64,000 nucleotides of DNA from JAHDCJ01 sp039028895. Lineage in GTDB: Bacteria; Bacteroidota; Bacteroidia; Chitinophagales; Saprospiraceae. This document shows, one piece after another, positions 41,578 through 50,916 of the stretch. Numbering within the stretch: position 1 is the stretch's first letter; each line of letters opens with the position of its first letter. The notes under the pieces were generated by a model. The model saw only the letters and a program-made list of their open reading frames with translations. It was not told the origin of the DNA and did not search any database. The stretch spans positions 1 to 64,000 of the forward strand of contig JBCCHF010000011.1 of the NCBI GenBank assembly GCA_039028895.1. The letters are read 5' to 3'. The position numbers were made by a program, and so were the translations under genes.

Positions 41578-43794
41578 CTAATTTTCCTTATAAGGTTCCA
41601 ATAAAATACCTACGTCTGAATGATGCCTAACAAAAACAGGAATCCTGCCTAACGGACAATCGACTTTTACCTCTGTGTTTCCTCTATAAAATTCTCCTGA
41701 CCAAAGATATTTCCAATCACCATTCGGCAGATAAACCATCTTGCTCGTCACGCCTTTATCGACTACCGGAGAAACATAAATATCGTTACCGAAAAAGAAG
41801 CCTTCGTAAGTGTAATTCCTGAACCGTTCATTTTCTGGTTCAACCAAATAAGGGTGAATGACCATAGGCTGGCCTGTTTCCTGGTGTCTTGTGATCAGTT
41901 TTTTCCGATAAGGGTCTAAGGCTGCAAATATTTTTGAATACTCGGCCAAGACCGCAAGTGCTCGATCATCATTGTATATCTGGACATTAGACTCCGGGTC
42001 ATTACCTTCATGAGATCGAAAAACAGGTGAAAAAGCGTTCAACTCTATCCAACGAATGAGCAGTTCTGAAGACCTGGCATGATACAACGGGAATCGGTTA
42101 ATGGTCGTATAGCCACCAATGTCAGAATGATTAATAGCCATGCCGGAAATTCCTGCCGTGACTAATCCGGTAACAGCGGATTTAATGCCATCGTGCTTAC
42201 CCCAACTCACCATTTGGTCACCTAGCCAATAACAGGTTACAGTTTCAGGGTTTCGGGTATACCCGGATCGGCTGAAAAAGAAAATACTATCCTCCACACC
42301 AGCTTCATGCAGGGTTTCACGATTAACTTCAGCCCAAACTTCAGCATACTCGTTATGATAAGTCGCTGGCGTCGATTGATCGAGTTGAACGTCGTAGGGG
42401 AGGGCTTCTGCATAGTCAGCCATCCAGCCATCGAGGCCTGCGCCGATTAACTCTTCTTTGATGATCCCTTTAATCCACTCTCGGCACTCTGGATTGCTGA
42501 GGTCGATAATGCCTGAGGAGAAACTGGTGTTCCTGATCATTCGCGGTGAGCCATCTTCGTTTTTGACAAGAAAATCTTTCTCCAGCGCTTCCTTAAACAT
42601 GTTGCGATTATAGTTGCCTCGTGATTCGACATCCACCAGGAAAGGATTGATATAGCCTAGTACTTTAACACTATCTGCTCTGAGTGTGGCTTTGAAATTC
42701 TCCCAATCATGGTAACGCTCTTCATCCAGTTCCCAATTCCACCAAAGCTGTTTGCCGAAGGAGCTGATCCGCTGTCCAACCCAATCTTGGATCCAAACCC
42801 CAGATATTTTAACACCAGCTTCTTTTGCTTTTTGATATTTCTCCAGCACGATATCAGTCCCGCCCTGGAAACCCAGGATCACCCCGTCATCCACCCATTC
42901 CGGGAAACCGGTCATGCGACCAAAATTATCGGTATAATCAGAAATAATTGATGCGCCATCGCCATTGTACAATGAACCCCGGATAGAATTTGAGAAGTTT
43001 TGAATTTGAATGATGTTATCCTTCCGGAAATCGAAAGTCGTGTATTCGTAGTTGTCAAGAGAAAGCCCATAGCCATTACTGCTAATAAAAAATGGGATGG
43101 AAGCATAACTTGTAAACCAGTTACCACCGGACTTGGCGACCAAATCAACAAAGGAGGTCACCAGTTGGTCCCCGCGACCAATACCTTGTTCGGTGATGTA
43201 AACGGGAACGACTGATCCCTTCATATTGAATTTTGAAAATTGAGCGCCAAGACCATATATAACCTCATTCTGGCTTCCGCCAAAATTGAGATAGGTGCGA
43301 TTGATCCGGGCATCTTCAAATTGAATATTAAAGTTTAGATTGTCCAGGCTATCCGTAACCCAGTTCAGGGTATACCCAATAGCGGATGCAGCTGATTGCA
43401 CCTTTCCGGTAACGGTTAAAGTCAAACTATCAACCAATACAGATTCGACGGTTTGATCAGTCCATGTTTCAACAAGTTTATCTTTCCATGAAAATGAGCC
43501 TCGTGTTTCTTCGACGTGCTCTTCACCTTTGGCTGCCATGATGAATGAAATATTGGCACTGCTTTTCCAAATGGGGTTATTGGAATATCTATGACGGATT
43601 TCCAGTTGGTTTTCTGCTTCGTCAAATGCGAAAGTATAGTTGCCTGTCATGGCCTCTGTAGAGTTAATACTGAAAGTCACTTTTCCGGTAAGGTAATTAT
43701 TGGCAGGTTTAGTCGTGTTTCTTTGGATCTGGATAAAAACGACAATTAAAGCAATCAGGATAAGTGCAAGCAGCACCTTAAGCAGGGTTTTCAT
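41578..43794 (-). CDS. GH31 alpha-glycosidase, YihQ-related
   Basis: A 738-residue family-31 glycosidase with a hydrophobic N-terminal anchor (residues 4-24). The nucleophile is Asp460 in GWMADYAEALP and the acid/base Asp526 in YWLGDQMVSWG. The block QDWVGQRISSFGKQLWWNWE (335-355) is the one that carries the sulfonate-binding residues in the sulfoquinovosidase YihQ; by my recollection of YihQ, its Arg301 corresponds to Gln349 here. The enzyme should thus hydrolyse alpha-glycosides, but whether sulfoquinovosides are the substrate is doubtful. It acts outside the cytoplasm. Confidence 0.88.
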   Translation of the reverse strand: MKTLLKVLLALILIALIVVFIQIQRNTTKPANNYLTGKVTFSINSTEAMTGNYTFAFDEAENQLEIRHRYSNNPIWKSSANISFIMAAKGEEHVEETRGSFSWKDKLVETWTDQTVESVLVDSLTLTVTGKVQSAASAIGYTLNWVTDSLDNLNFNIQFEDARINRTYLNFGGSQNEVIYGLGAQFSKFNMKGSVVPVYITEQGIGRGDQLVTSFVDLVAKSGGNWFTSYASIPFFISSNGYGLSLDNYEYTTFDFRKDNIIQIQNFSNSIRGSLYNGDGASIISDYTDNFGRMTGFPEWVDDGVILGFQGGTDIVLEKYQKAKEAGVKISGVWIQDWVGQRISSFGKQLWWNWELDEERYHDWENFKATLRADSVKVLGYINPFLVDVESRGNYNRNMFKEALEKDFLVKNEDGSPRMIRNTSFSSGIIDLSNPECREWIKGIIKEELIGAGLDGWMADYAEALPYDVQLDQSTPATYHNEYAEVWAEVNRETLHEAGVEDSIFFFSRSGYTRNPETVTCYWLGDQMVSWGKHDGIKSAVTGLVTAGISGMAINHSDIGGYTTINRFPLYHARSSELLIRWIELNAFSPVFRSHEGNDPESNVQIYNDDRALAVLAEYSKIFAALDPYRKKLITRHQETGQPMVIHPYLVEPENERFRNYTYEGFFFGNDIYVSPVVDKGVTSKMVYLPNGDWKYLWSGEFYRGNTEVKVDCPLGRIPVFVRHHSDVGILLEPYKEN

Positions 43795-43960
43795 TGGTCA
43801 TTTTTTGGTTTGGATTAATTTAGGCAGAAATAATCAGGTTTTGGAATCAAAATCCAGCTTTATGATTGATTCTTCACTTCCAGGCTAGTTGACCGTGATC
43901 CTTGAGATATCTGATGAACACGTTATAAAACAACTCACTGATTTTTGGTGTTAACCCTTC

Positions 43961-44404
43961 ATGAAATATGTGTCAATTACTGTGATTCTACTATTCATGA
44001 TCAACTTACTAAATACACTCAACGCTCAGGATTTGTCAAAATACCGATGGAATAATCGCCTGATCCTTGTGCTTTTTGATGATTCGGTTTCGGATATCTA
44101 TTATCAACAGATAAAGCATTTCATTGAAGATGTTGAAGGCATGGAAGATCGAAAGCTTATGGTCTATCATGTCCATCCTGATAAGTTTACAAAAGGCCTG
44201 AAATCTGACCCAGATTGGCAATTTAAAACCGGGCTTTACCAAAAGTACAAGAAGTCAAAAAGTCAGTTTGAAGTGGTTTTAATCGGATTGGATGGCGGGG
44301 TTAAGCTCAGGAAGAGTGAGGTCTTGAAAAGAGTCGAGTTATTCAGCATTATTGACGGTATGCCGATGAGGAAGGCAGAGTTGCGGTCACGCAAACAGGA
44401 CTAA
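43961..44404 (+). CDS. DUF4174 domain protein
   Basis: A 147-residue secreted protein (signal MKYVSITVILLFMINLLNTLNA) with the DUF4174 thioredoxin-like layout: LSKYRWNNRLILVLFDDS at the start, FEVVLIGLDGGVKLRKSEVLKRVELFSIIDGMPMRKAELR at the end. No redox cysteines are present. Function is not established. It begins a short plus-strand run that includes two membrane proteins. Confidence 0.82.
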   Translation: MKYVSITVILLFMINLLNTLNAQDLSKYRWNNRLILVLFDDSVSDIYYQQIKHFIEDVEGMEDRKLMVYHVHPDKFTKGLKSDPDWQFKTGLYQKYKKSKSQFEVVLIGLDGGVKLRKSEVLKRVELFSIIDGMPMRKAELRSRKQD

Positions 44405-44430
44405 TTTTATGTAATCATGAATCATGTTTT

Positions 44431-44820
44431 ATGAAACTGACACTACAATTAGCCGCCATTTATAATATTCTCTGGGGTGCCTGGGTTGTCTTATTCCCTG
44501 ATCATTTCTTTAACCTGGTAGGCATGGAGCCATTGAATCATCCGATGGTCTGGCAAGGCATGGGTATGGTGATTGGTGTATACGGATTAGGTTACTGGTG
44601 GGCGTCTTATGATCCGATACGTCATTGGCCGATCGTTGCGGTAGGTTTCATGGGGAAAATATTTGGTCCATTGGGCTTTGTGTTCAATTACCTCCAGGGG
44701 AAGGTGCCTTTCGAATTTATCTACACCTTGATCACCAATGATTTCATCTGGTGGATTCCTTTTTTTATTATTCTGAAAAACGTGCATACCCAAACCCGCT
44801 GGAAGTTAAATGATACTTGA
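44431..44820 (+). CDS. Small integral membrane protein
   Basis: A 129-residue membrane protein with about four helices (LQLAAIYNILWGAWVVLF, MGMVIGVYGLGYWWASY, PIVAVGFMGKIFGPLGFVF, DFIWWIPFFIILKNV). No family motif is recognised. Its end overlaps the start of the next membrane-protein gene by 11 bases, which implies co-translation. Confidence 0.75.
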   Translation: MKLTLQLAAIYNILWGAWVVLFPDHFFNLVGMEPLNHPMVWQGMGMVIGVYGLGYWWASYDPIRHWPIVAVGFMGKIFGPLGFVFNYLQGKVPFEFIYTLITNDFIWWIPFFIILKNVHTQTRWKLNDT

Positions 44821-45220
44821 GTTGTTTCGATTATTAGTCGACTTTGGACTGGTAGTGCTCATCTGGATTGTGCAGTTGGTGATCTATCCGGGATTCAGAT
44901 ATTACGCGAAAGCGGACCTTGTCAGATGGCATCAGATTTATACGGGCCGAATTACGCTCGTTGTTTTCCCCTTAATGTTTGTGCAGTTGATAATAGGTGC
45001 TATTCAGGTCTGGCAAGGATTTGATTTTTTGATGTTAGCAGAGTTTGTTATTATTCTTTCCCTTTGGGGAATGACAATGGTCGTTTTTGTACCCTTGCAT
45101 AATAAAATTGCCAGCAATGAATTTGAAAATGCAACGTTAAACAGCCTGATCAGCAAGAATCTGGTGAGAACGATTTTGTGGACCTTTCTTTTCCTGGTTT
45201 CCCTTTACAGGACTTTCTAA
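44810..45220 (+). CDS. Small integral membrane protein
   Basis: A 136-residue protein with four predicted helices (FGLVVLIWIVQLVIYPGF, LVVFPLMFVQLIIGAIQV, EFVIILSLWGMTMVVFV, VRTILWTFLFLVSLY). The pattern resembles DUF1772-like membrane proteins but is not specific. It overlaps the gene before it and may act with it. Confidence 0.7.
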   Translation: MILELFRLLVDFGLVVLIWIVQLVIYPGFRYYAKADLVRWHQIYTGRITLVVFPLMFVQLIIGAIQVWQGFDFLMLAEFVIILSLWGMTMVVFVPLHNKIASNEFENATLNSLISKNLVRTILWTFLFLVSLYRTF

Positions 45221-45292
45221 TAGGTTAGTAGCTTATCGTCTCTTTTCAGGTAACTGGATAGTTGTTAAATTAGTACAACTAAACTACTGACT

Positions 45293-46315
45293 ATGAAATC
45301 TCTCTATCCTTTACTCCTTTGGGTTGTATGCATTGTATTCGCATGTGATCAACCTTTGTCAACATCATCTGAAACTTCAGAACCAATCAAGGAGTCGACT
45401 GTCCCAACACCCGATCATACCCTCACCAGCAACAATACCCATAACAAGTTCAGTGCTGATATTCCGCCGATACTGACGGTTAAATCTGGTGCGGTCATTG
45501 AGGCATATACCAAAGATGCTTCGGACAACCAGTTTGATAAAAATTCGACCTTAGCAGATCTCGATTCTTTGGACTTTGAGCCTATCCATCCACTGACTGG
45601 ACCTGTTTTCGTTCAAACGGCGATGCCTGGTGATATCCTGAAAGTAACCATCCATGAAGTCGAACTTGGTGATTGGGGCTGGAACGCTGTAATTCCCGGT
45701 TTTGGATTCCTCGCGGATTCTTTTCCTGATATGAAATATCTCCGGATTTATGAATTTACGCCGGATACCCGTCATGTTGATTTTACAGACGAGATTGATG
45801 TACCACTTAATCCGTTCCCTGGAGTGCTTGGCGTGGCTCCTCCCACTACCGAAATGTTGTCAACCATTCCTCCACGGGCTAATGGCGGTAATATGGATGA
45901 TCCCAATCTGACTGAAGGAACGGTTGTTTATCTGCCTGTTTTTGTAGAGGGTGCCCTGTTATCAATTGGCGACGGACATGCAGCACAAGGTCATGGAGAA
46001 GTTTGTGGTACGGCAATTGAAGTACCACTCCGTGTAATTTACGAAGTGGAAGTGCTGAAAGGTCGATCAATTAGTGAACCCCAATACGAAACGGAAGAGG
46101 TCTACGCTACTACCGGCTTTGCAACGACTACTGATGAAGCGGCCCGTAAGGCAACCATGTACATGGTCAGGCATCTCGAGTCGCAGCATGGGCTATCCAC
46201 TGAGGAGGCTTATGTGTTGTGTTCTTTGGCTGGTGACCTTTTATTGTCTGAAGTGGTTGATGTACCGCATATGCTGGCGACAATGCATATGCCGAAAGCT
46301 GTTATTGGTGAGTAA
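45293..46315 (+). CDS. Acetamidase/formamidase family lipoprotein
   Basis: A 340-residue lipoprotein (signal ending in FACDQ) of the FmdA/AmdA family, which hydrolyse short-chain amides. Visible blocks are HPLTGPVFVQTAMPGDILKV, FPGVLGVAPP, PPRANGGNMD, GDGHAAQGHGEVCGTAIEVPL and the C-terminal SLAGDLLLSEVVD; the GDGHAAQGDGE-like block is the family's metal site. Amides in the periplasm, such as formamide or acetamide, are the expected substrates. It precedes a MORN-like protein gene. Confidence 0.9.
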   Translation: MKSLYPLLLWVVCIVFACDQPLSTSSETSEPIKESTVPTPDHTLTSNNTHNKFSADIPPILTVKSGAVIEAYTKDASDNQFDKNSTLADLDSLDFEPIHPLTGPVFVQTAMPGDILKVTIHEVELGDWGWNAVIPGFGFLADSFPDMKYLRIYEFTPDTRHVDFTDEIDVPLNPFPGVLGVAPPTTEMLSTIPPRANGGNMDDPNLTEGTVVYLPVFVEGALLSIGDGHAAQGHGEVCGTAIEVPLRVIYEVEVLKGRSISEPQYETEEVYATTGFATTTDEAARKATMYMVRHLESQHGLSTEEAYVLCSLAGDLLLSEVVDVPHMLATMHMPKAVIGE

Positions 46316-46349
46316 TTTTTTAGGGTATTCTTTTTTTGATTTTCCTTAA

Positions 46350-47276
46350 ATGAAAATTATGAAGGTATTGAATTTAATATCCTGTTTGTTTTTTTGCTGC
46401 TTTGCAAATGCCCAAAGTTTCGATTTACTGGAAGGTAAGACATTGGGTCAATTTGACATAAATATAGATGGAGAAGGAGAAACCGTAGATGGTGAAAAAG
46501 AAGGTAGCTGGACGTTTTTTCAAATTACTGATAAAAAACTGAAATATGCTGAGGGGAAGTATAAAAATGGACAAAAACAGGGAGAGTGGAAAACATATCG
46601 ATTCGACAGGTACAATAGTTTAAAGACCAAAGAAATCTTTAGAAACGATAGCCTGGTAAGTATGATTTACCTTATGGAATCCGGCAGAAAATCATTCGAA
46701 ATAGAGCCAGATGAACCAATAAAACCAGAAGTGGCGATTGAACTGGAAAAGCTTAATTTTTATTTCACCCAGGTCATCCTTGAAGGTATTATCAACTACA
46801 GCATGAGTCCGGAGCAGACGAGGGATGAATACCTTTTGATTTATCGCGATCTGTTATCCGCTAACAAAGTGAAGACGGTTATGAATGTCTACCATCGCGA
46901 CGGCTACCTTATTGAAACTAAAAATATCAGCAATAATAATGTGACAAAAACCATTTACAAATATGCCTTCCGGGAACTGGAGAAAACGATAAATTACGTC
47001 AATGGTAAATTGGAATACGAGAAGCGGATAATTGATGGTAACAAGGATAACTTCAAGCTCCTGTTTTATTTTGAAAATGGGAAGCTAAAAATGATCCAGG
47101 AGTTCAAGGATTCAAATGTCAAGAACGGCAAATGGGAAGCTTATCACAGTTCGGGTAAAAAGAAATTCATTTGTTACTACAAGGATGGAAAACTGGACGG
47201 TACCTTAAAAGAATGGGATGAACAAGGCAATCTCATGAAAAAGGAAGTCTGGAAAAATGGCACAAAATCTAATTGA
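46350..47276 (+). CDS. MORN-like / YwqK-family secreted protein
   Basis: A 308-residue secreted protein (signal ending FANA). It contains YwqK/MORN-like repeats of the form '(Y/F)..G.K.G.W..Y' such as AEGKYKNGQKQGEWKTYRF, NGKWEAYHSSGKKKFICYY and DGKLDGTLKEWDEQGN. YwqK is known as the antitoxin part of a toxin-antitoxin pair in some bacteria, but many Bacteroidota copies are solitary surface proteins, and no toxin-like gene is adjacent. It converges with the protease-nuclease fusion. Confidence 0.8.
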   Translation: MKIMKVLNLISCLFFCCFANAQSFDLLEGKTLGQFDINIDGEGETVDGEKEGSWTFFQITDKKLKYAEGKYKNGQKQGEWKTYRFDRYNSLKTKEIFRNDSLVSMIYLMESGRKSFEIEPDEPIKPEVAIELEKLNFYFTQVILEGIINYSMSPEQTRDEYLLIYRDLLSANKVKTVMNVYHRDGYLIETKNISNNNVTKTIYKYAFRELEKTINYVNGKLEYEKRIIDGNKDNFKLLFYFENGKLKMIQEFKDSNVKNGKWEAYHSSGKKKFICYYKDGKLDGTLKEWDEQGNLMKKEVWKNGTKSN

Positions 47277-47349
47277 TGTCAGGCATCCTCTCCCAAAAAC
47301 TCATGGCATGAGACTTTTTTTGGTAACGGAACTAATTTTACAATAAGAC

Positions 47350-49473
47350 CTAAGCCTTCAGCATCTCCATCAATTGCGATTCATTTTCAATCGCAACTTC
47401 CCGTTTTCTACCTTTGAAGGTGTCGAATGGGACCATATCGCTAAAATCTATTTGCGTTTCCTTCTGAAGATCTTTCAGGCTGATTTGATATTCTTTGAAT
47501 TTGATATCCTGGTCGACACCGATGTCTTCGAAGTCGATTTCTTCCACAAGTTTCGATTGTGAAAGCTTGAATGCGGTGGCTTTCAACTTCCCATCATCAC
47601 TGATCCAAAGGATAACTTTGTAGAAAGCCATCGGGATCTTGATACCTCTGAAAATGGGGTCGGCGTCATTAAAGATCGGACCACTGAAGACAGAGATCTT
47701 ACCGGTTTTGCCGGTTTCTTCTTCTGCACCTTTTTCCAATATGATCTTTTCGAGTTGTCCCCATAGTCCTTTTCGGCTGCTTCGGTTCAGTTCAGGAACT
47801 TGGGGGCAGGCGTTGGTGTGGATGCAAGTCATATCTGCGTTGCGTTTGGCATTTAATGGAGTATCACCCCAATTCGCATCTTCGCGACGGCTCATATGGC
47901 CGCGGTCAAATCCACTCTTTTTGTAGAATTTATTGTCGAGCTGGGTATCGAGGTCGATCCGGTTGTCCCTGATCCAGACGTCTTTGCGCTTCGAATTGTC
48001 CTGACGTAAATCGGGGTCGCCTTCCACGTTAATGGCACTGATAAGTGGCATCCTTTTAAGTTCGTTAAAGATGACACTGTACTTGTAGTATTTGAGAATA
48101 TAGGCTCTTGATCCCACAATCCTGGCGACGTGATTCCGGATCGATTTCAATGGTTTTGGAATTGATACCCTAAACTTGTTGCCCAGGAAATCGGAACGAT
48201 AGCCTTTACAATCTGAGTAGTCGGTTTCCCGTTCGATCTTGAGCGTTTCCATTGCCAATCCTGAAGAGCCAAGCATCAGGTGTTGAGGCTGACTGAGTTG
48301 AACGGAATTGCCAACCATAGCGCCGTTAGTTGAAATGCTGACTGTAATATTTGGTTGTTCTTTCAAGAGGTCTGCTGGGATGGAAATATTGATGGCGTCT
48401 TTCATGGCTATATTCGAATAGTTTTGTGCGGGTAAATTTTGACTTGCAGGTTCAATGGATTCTCCAAAACTTTGATGGAAAGGATTAAACACCGCTTTCA
48501 CTTGTGTGGAGTCTGGAAATTCCTTGAGCAAATGTTCTCTGATTACGCTTATGCGAATCCCTTCATTGGCAATCCAGTGGATTTTTGAAATATCGATTTT
48601 CCCTTCGATGATGGGAATAACTTCATTGTTTTTGTCGAGATAGTCGCCATTGCTGTCTTTTTTGGCGATGCCCATATGGTGTAAAGCCACCACCTGCCAC
48701 TGGTCGTTAAAAACCGGGCTTCCGCTACTCCCTTGTGATGTGTCAGATTCGTACCAAAGGGTATTCCTCAGTTTTTTCTTGAAGAGATTTTCCCGAATGG
48801 ACAACTGCTTGTAATCCCCGTCAGGGTGATGAATGAGGTTGAGACGTTCGACACCCTCGACACCGACTTTCCCTGTTTCAGGGTCAAGAAAGATAAATCC
48901 GATATCAGATAGCTTATGCTGCCCAGAAATATCTTCTGGTTGAACAGCGATCAGGCAAAAGTCGAGTTCTTCAAAGGTGTAGAAGAAGACATCAGGCGCA
49001 AGGTTAAACGAAATATGGTCAGATGGTTCGCCATTATTGTCGAGTTCGTAGTGAAATTGAATCGTACTTTCATTCACTTCTCCCTTCGACCTGAATACGT
49101 GCCAGTTGGTGAGCATCAGTTCGTCCGAAACCATAAAGCCTGTTGCGAATCCAAGGTTCTTATTCCCTTTTTTGATGGCGATGCGGCCGACTTTTCGTTT
49201 TGCATCGACAATGAGATCTACAAAGTTGCTATAAACAGAATCGTTTTTACCAATCGCTCGCTCGAAGGCGAAATCCACAGGTTCATGGCCTGTTGACTTG
49301 ATCATCTCTCGCCTTTTGACCATGTCGCGATGGTCTTCAATCACATCTTCTTCGAAGATATTGCCAATAGACTTGGTCGTTTCCGAGAGTTGCTCTTCCG
49401 TCTCGGTAGTTTCCGGGACGTTTTCGTTATAGCGATTTAACGATTTTTCGAGTTGGTCGAGGGAGATTTGCAT
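47350..49473 (-). CDS. Trypsin-like protease fused to DNA/RNA non-specific endonuclease
   Basis: A 707-residue protein without a signal peptide. After about 90 charged residues comes a trypsin-like fold with a full triad: His125 in LTNWHVF, Asp171 in EELDFCLIAV, Ser250 in SQGSSGSPVF. A linker (about 330-420) leads to a non-specific nuclease domain (about 425-680) with DRGH (Asp523, His526), followed by TNACPQVPELN and RSSRKGLWGQLEKII, the family's metal-binding region. A cytoplasmic protease joined to a nuclease is unusual for secreted scavenging enzymes and fits an inducible effector, possibly in phage defence; this role is inference. There is no obvious operon partner on its strand. Confidence 0.87.
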   Translation of the reverse strand: MQISLDQLEKSLNRYNENVPETTETEEQLSETTKSIGNIFEEDVIEDHRDMVKRREMIKSTGHEPVDFAFERAIGKNDSVYSNFVDLIVDAKRKVGRIAIKKGNKNLGFATGFMVSDELMLTNWHVFRSKGEVNESTIQFHYELDNNGEPSDHISFNLAPDVFFYTFEELDFCLIAVQPEDISGQHKLSDIGFIFLDPETGKVGVEGVERLNLIHHPDGDYKQLSIRENLFKKKLRNTLWYESDTSQGSSGSPVFNDQWQVVALHHMGIAKKDSNGDYLDKNNEVIPIIEGKIDISKIHWIANEGIRISVIREHLLKEFPDSTQVKAVFNPFHQSFGESIEPASQNLPAQNYSNIAMKDAINISIPADLLKEQPNITVSISTNGAMVGNSVQLSQPQHLMLGSSGLAMETLKIERETDYSDCKGYRSDFLGNKFRVSIPKPLKSIRNHVARIVGSRAYILKYYKYSVIFNELKRMPLISAINVEGDPDLRQDNSKRKDVWIRDNRIDLDTQLDNKFYKKSGFDRGHMSRREDANWGDTPLNAKRNADMTCIHTNACPQVPELNRSSRKGLWGQLEKIILEKGAEEETGKTGKISVFSGPIFNDADPIFRGIKIPMAFYKVILWISDDGKLKATAFKLSQSKLVEEIDFEDIGVDQDIKFKEYQISLKDLQKETQIDFSDMVPFDTFKGRKREVAIENESQLMEMLKA

Positions 49474-49604
49474 AAATGTAAATTTGTATAGGAAAGTACA
49501 GATATTTCACTTAAGAAATAAAAAAATCTTTCCCCAAACCGCAACCTTCCGAAAATTTTCTCACTTTATGGTCAAACACTAACGGGAAACACCTCAGCCA
49601 GGGA

Positions 49605-50144
49605 ATGACTGATGCTCAAATAATGGAACTGGTAAAAAAAGACCAGCTCAGGTATCTATCTGTGATATTTGATCGGTATGCTGATCGCCTATTCCTTTAT
49701 TTCCGGCAAATGACTGGCGACAGTTACCTGAGTGAAGATCTTACTCAAAATGTGTTTGAAGGCGTTATCCGGTCAAGGCATGCTTACGAAGAACGAGGGG
49801 CTTTCAAATCATGGCTATTCAGAATCGCCAAAAATGTGCTGATCGTGCATGCGCGAAAGCAGAAAGGCCGATATAATGTTGGCTTAAACGGATTCGATGT
49901 AGCAGAAGAAATACCAATTGATAATCGCGAAGAATATTCAGAACAAAAAAAGCAGTTGCTGAAAGCGATGGAAAAACTGAAAACAGAACATCGCGAAATC
50001 ATCATGCTGACCAAATTCGAAAACCTGAATTACAAAGAAGTAGCTGAAATCATAGGCATTAGCGAAACCGGGGTAAAAGCCCGCGTCTTCAGAGCCATGA
50101 AAAGTTTGAAAAAAGCATATTTCCAAAACGTTTCGACACGATGA
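49605..50144 (+). CDS. ECF sigma factor
   Basis: A 179-residue extracytoplasmic-function sigma factor with regions 2 (IFDRYADRLFLYFRQMTGDSYLSEDLTQNVF) and 4 (KTEHREIIMLTKFENLNYKEVAEIIGISETGVKARVFRAMKSLK). It directs RNA polymerase to an unknown regulon. The stop overlaps the ATG of a HEAT-repeat membrane protein (ATGA), the usual position for the cognate anti-sigma factor. Confidence 0.92.
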   Translation: MTDAQIMELVKKDQLRYLSVIFDRYADRLFLYFRQMTGDSYLSEDLTQNVFEGVIRSRHAYEERGAFKSWLFRIAKNVLIVHARKQKGRYNVGLNGFDVAEEIPIDNREEYSEQKKQLLKAMEKLKTEHREIIMLTKFENLNYKEVAEIIGISETGVKARVFRAMKSLKKAYFQNVSTR

Positions 50145-50893
50145 ACAAAGAAGATAAAATACTGGCCTACCTGCTCGGTGAGATGAATGAAGAAGAACGT
50201 TCAGCTTTCGAAACCGAGATGGTCAACAGCGACCAGGCCAGCCGCGAATTTGCTGAATACTCAGAATTATTGTCCTCGATCAACAACTTTGAATACGATA
50301 AAAATTCAAATCGCCTTTCCGGAAAGTTTGAGAAAATGCTCGAAACGGAGATATCGAAGGTCGACAACAAAATAGAAGAAAAGACGAAGACAATTAGTCT
50401 TTCTTCTTGGAAGGTTTGGGCAGTAGCAGCATCCATTTTAGCCGCTGGAATCTTTATCGGACTTCAGTTTAATAATGACACACCTGTTGCCTTTAAGAAA
50501 GAAAAAGAATTTGCAACACTCGTTAAATCAGAGAGAACCAGTCAAAGGATCTCAGGCGTCAACATGCTGCAAAATGCAAACGAGCTGGATGCTCATGTGC
50601 TCGAAACGCTCAACGATATCCTGCACAATGACCCAAGCTCAAACGTGCAATTGGCAGTTGTAGAATCTTTGACTGAGCATTTTGATCAGCAAGAAGTAAA
50701 AACCATGCTCCTTGAAGCCGTTAGAACAATCGACAAACCGATCGTCCGGATTTCTATCATCGATATTCTGACCCGAAGCGGCCAAAAATCTATCATCCCC
50801 GAATTTGAAAAGATCCTTAACGAATCAGATCTTGACAAAATGGTCAAGGATGAATTGTATATAAGTTTAAGAAAGCTTTCTAGTAATATTTAA
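50141..50893 (+). CDS. Anti-sigma factor with membrane helix and HEAT-repeat tail
   Basis: A 250-residue protein. The N-terminal 80 residues (EDKILAYLLGEMNEEERSAFETEM ... EYSELLSSIN) resemble anti-sigma domains but lack the zinc-binding His-Cys cluster; one membrane helix follows (VWAVAASILAAGIFIGLQF). The C-terminal part outside the membrane (about 125-245) is built of HEAT-like repeats (VLETLNDILHNDPSSNVQLAVVESL, IRISIIDILTRSGQKSIIPEFEKIL). It overlaps the sigma gene, and should hold it inactive until an envelope signal is sensed by the HEAT part. Confidence 0.85.
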   Translation: MNKEDKILAYLLGEMNEEERSAFETEMVNSDQASREFAEYSELLSSINNFEYDKNSNRLSGKFEKMLETEISKVDNKIEEKTKTISLSSWKVWAVAASILAAGIFIGLQFNNDTPVAFKKEKEFATLVKSERTSQRISGVNMLQNANELDAHVLETLNDILHNDPSSNVQLAVVESLTEHFDQQEVKTMLLEAVRTIDKPIVRISIIDILTRSGQKSIIPEFEKILNESDLDKMVKDELYISLRKLSSNI

Positions 50894-50916
50894 TCTGGAA
50901 TAAAAATACTATTGAA

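Noticed and set aside
46350..49473. Toxin-antitoxin pair between the YwqK-like gene and the protease-nuclease fusion
   Set aside because: They are convergent, not an operon, and the YwqK-like protein has a signal peptide while the fusion has none, so they should not meet in the same compartment.
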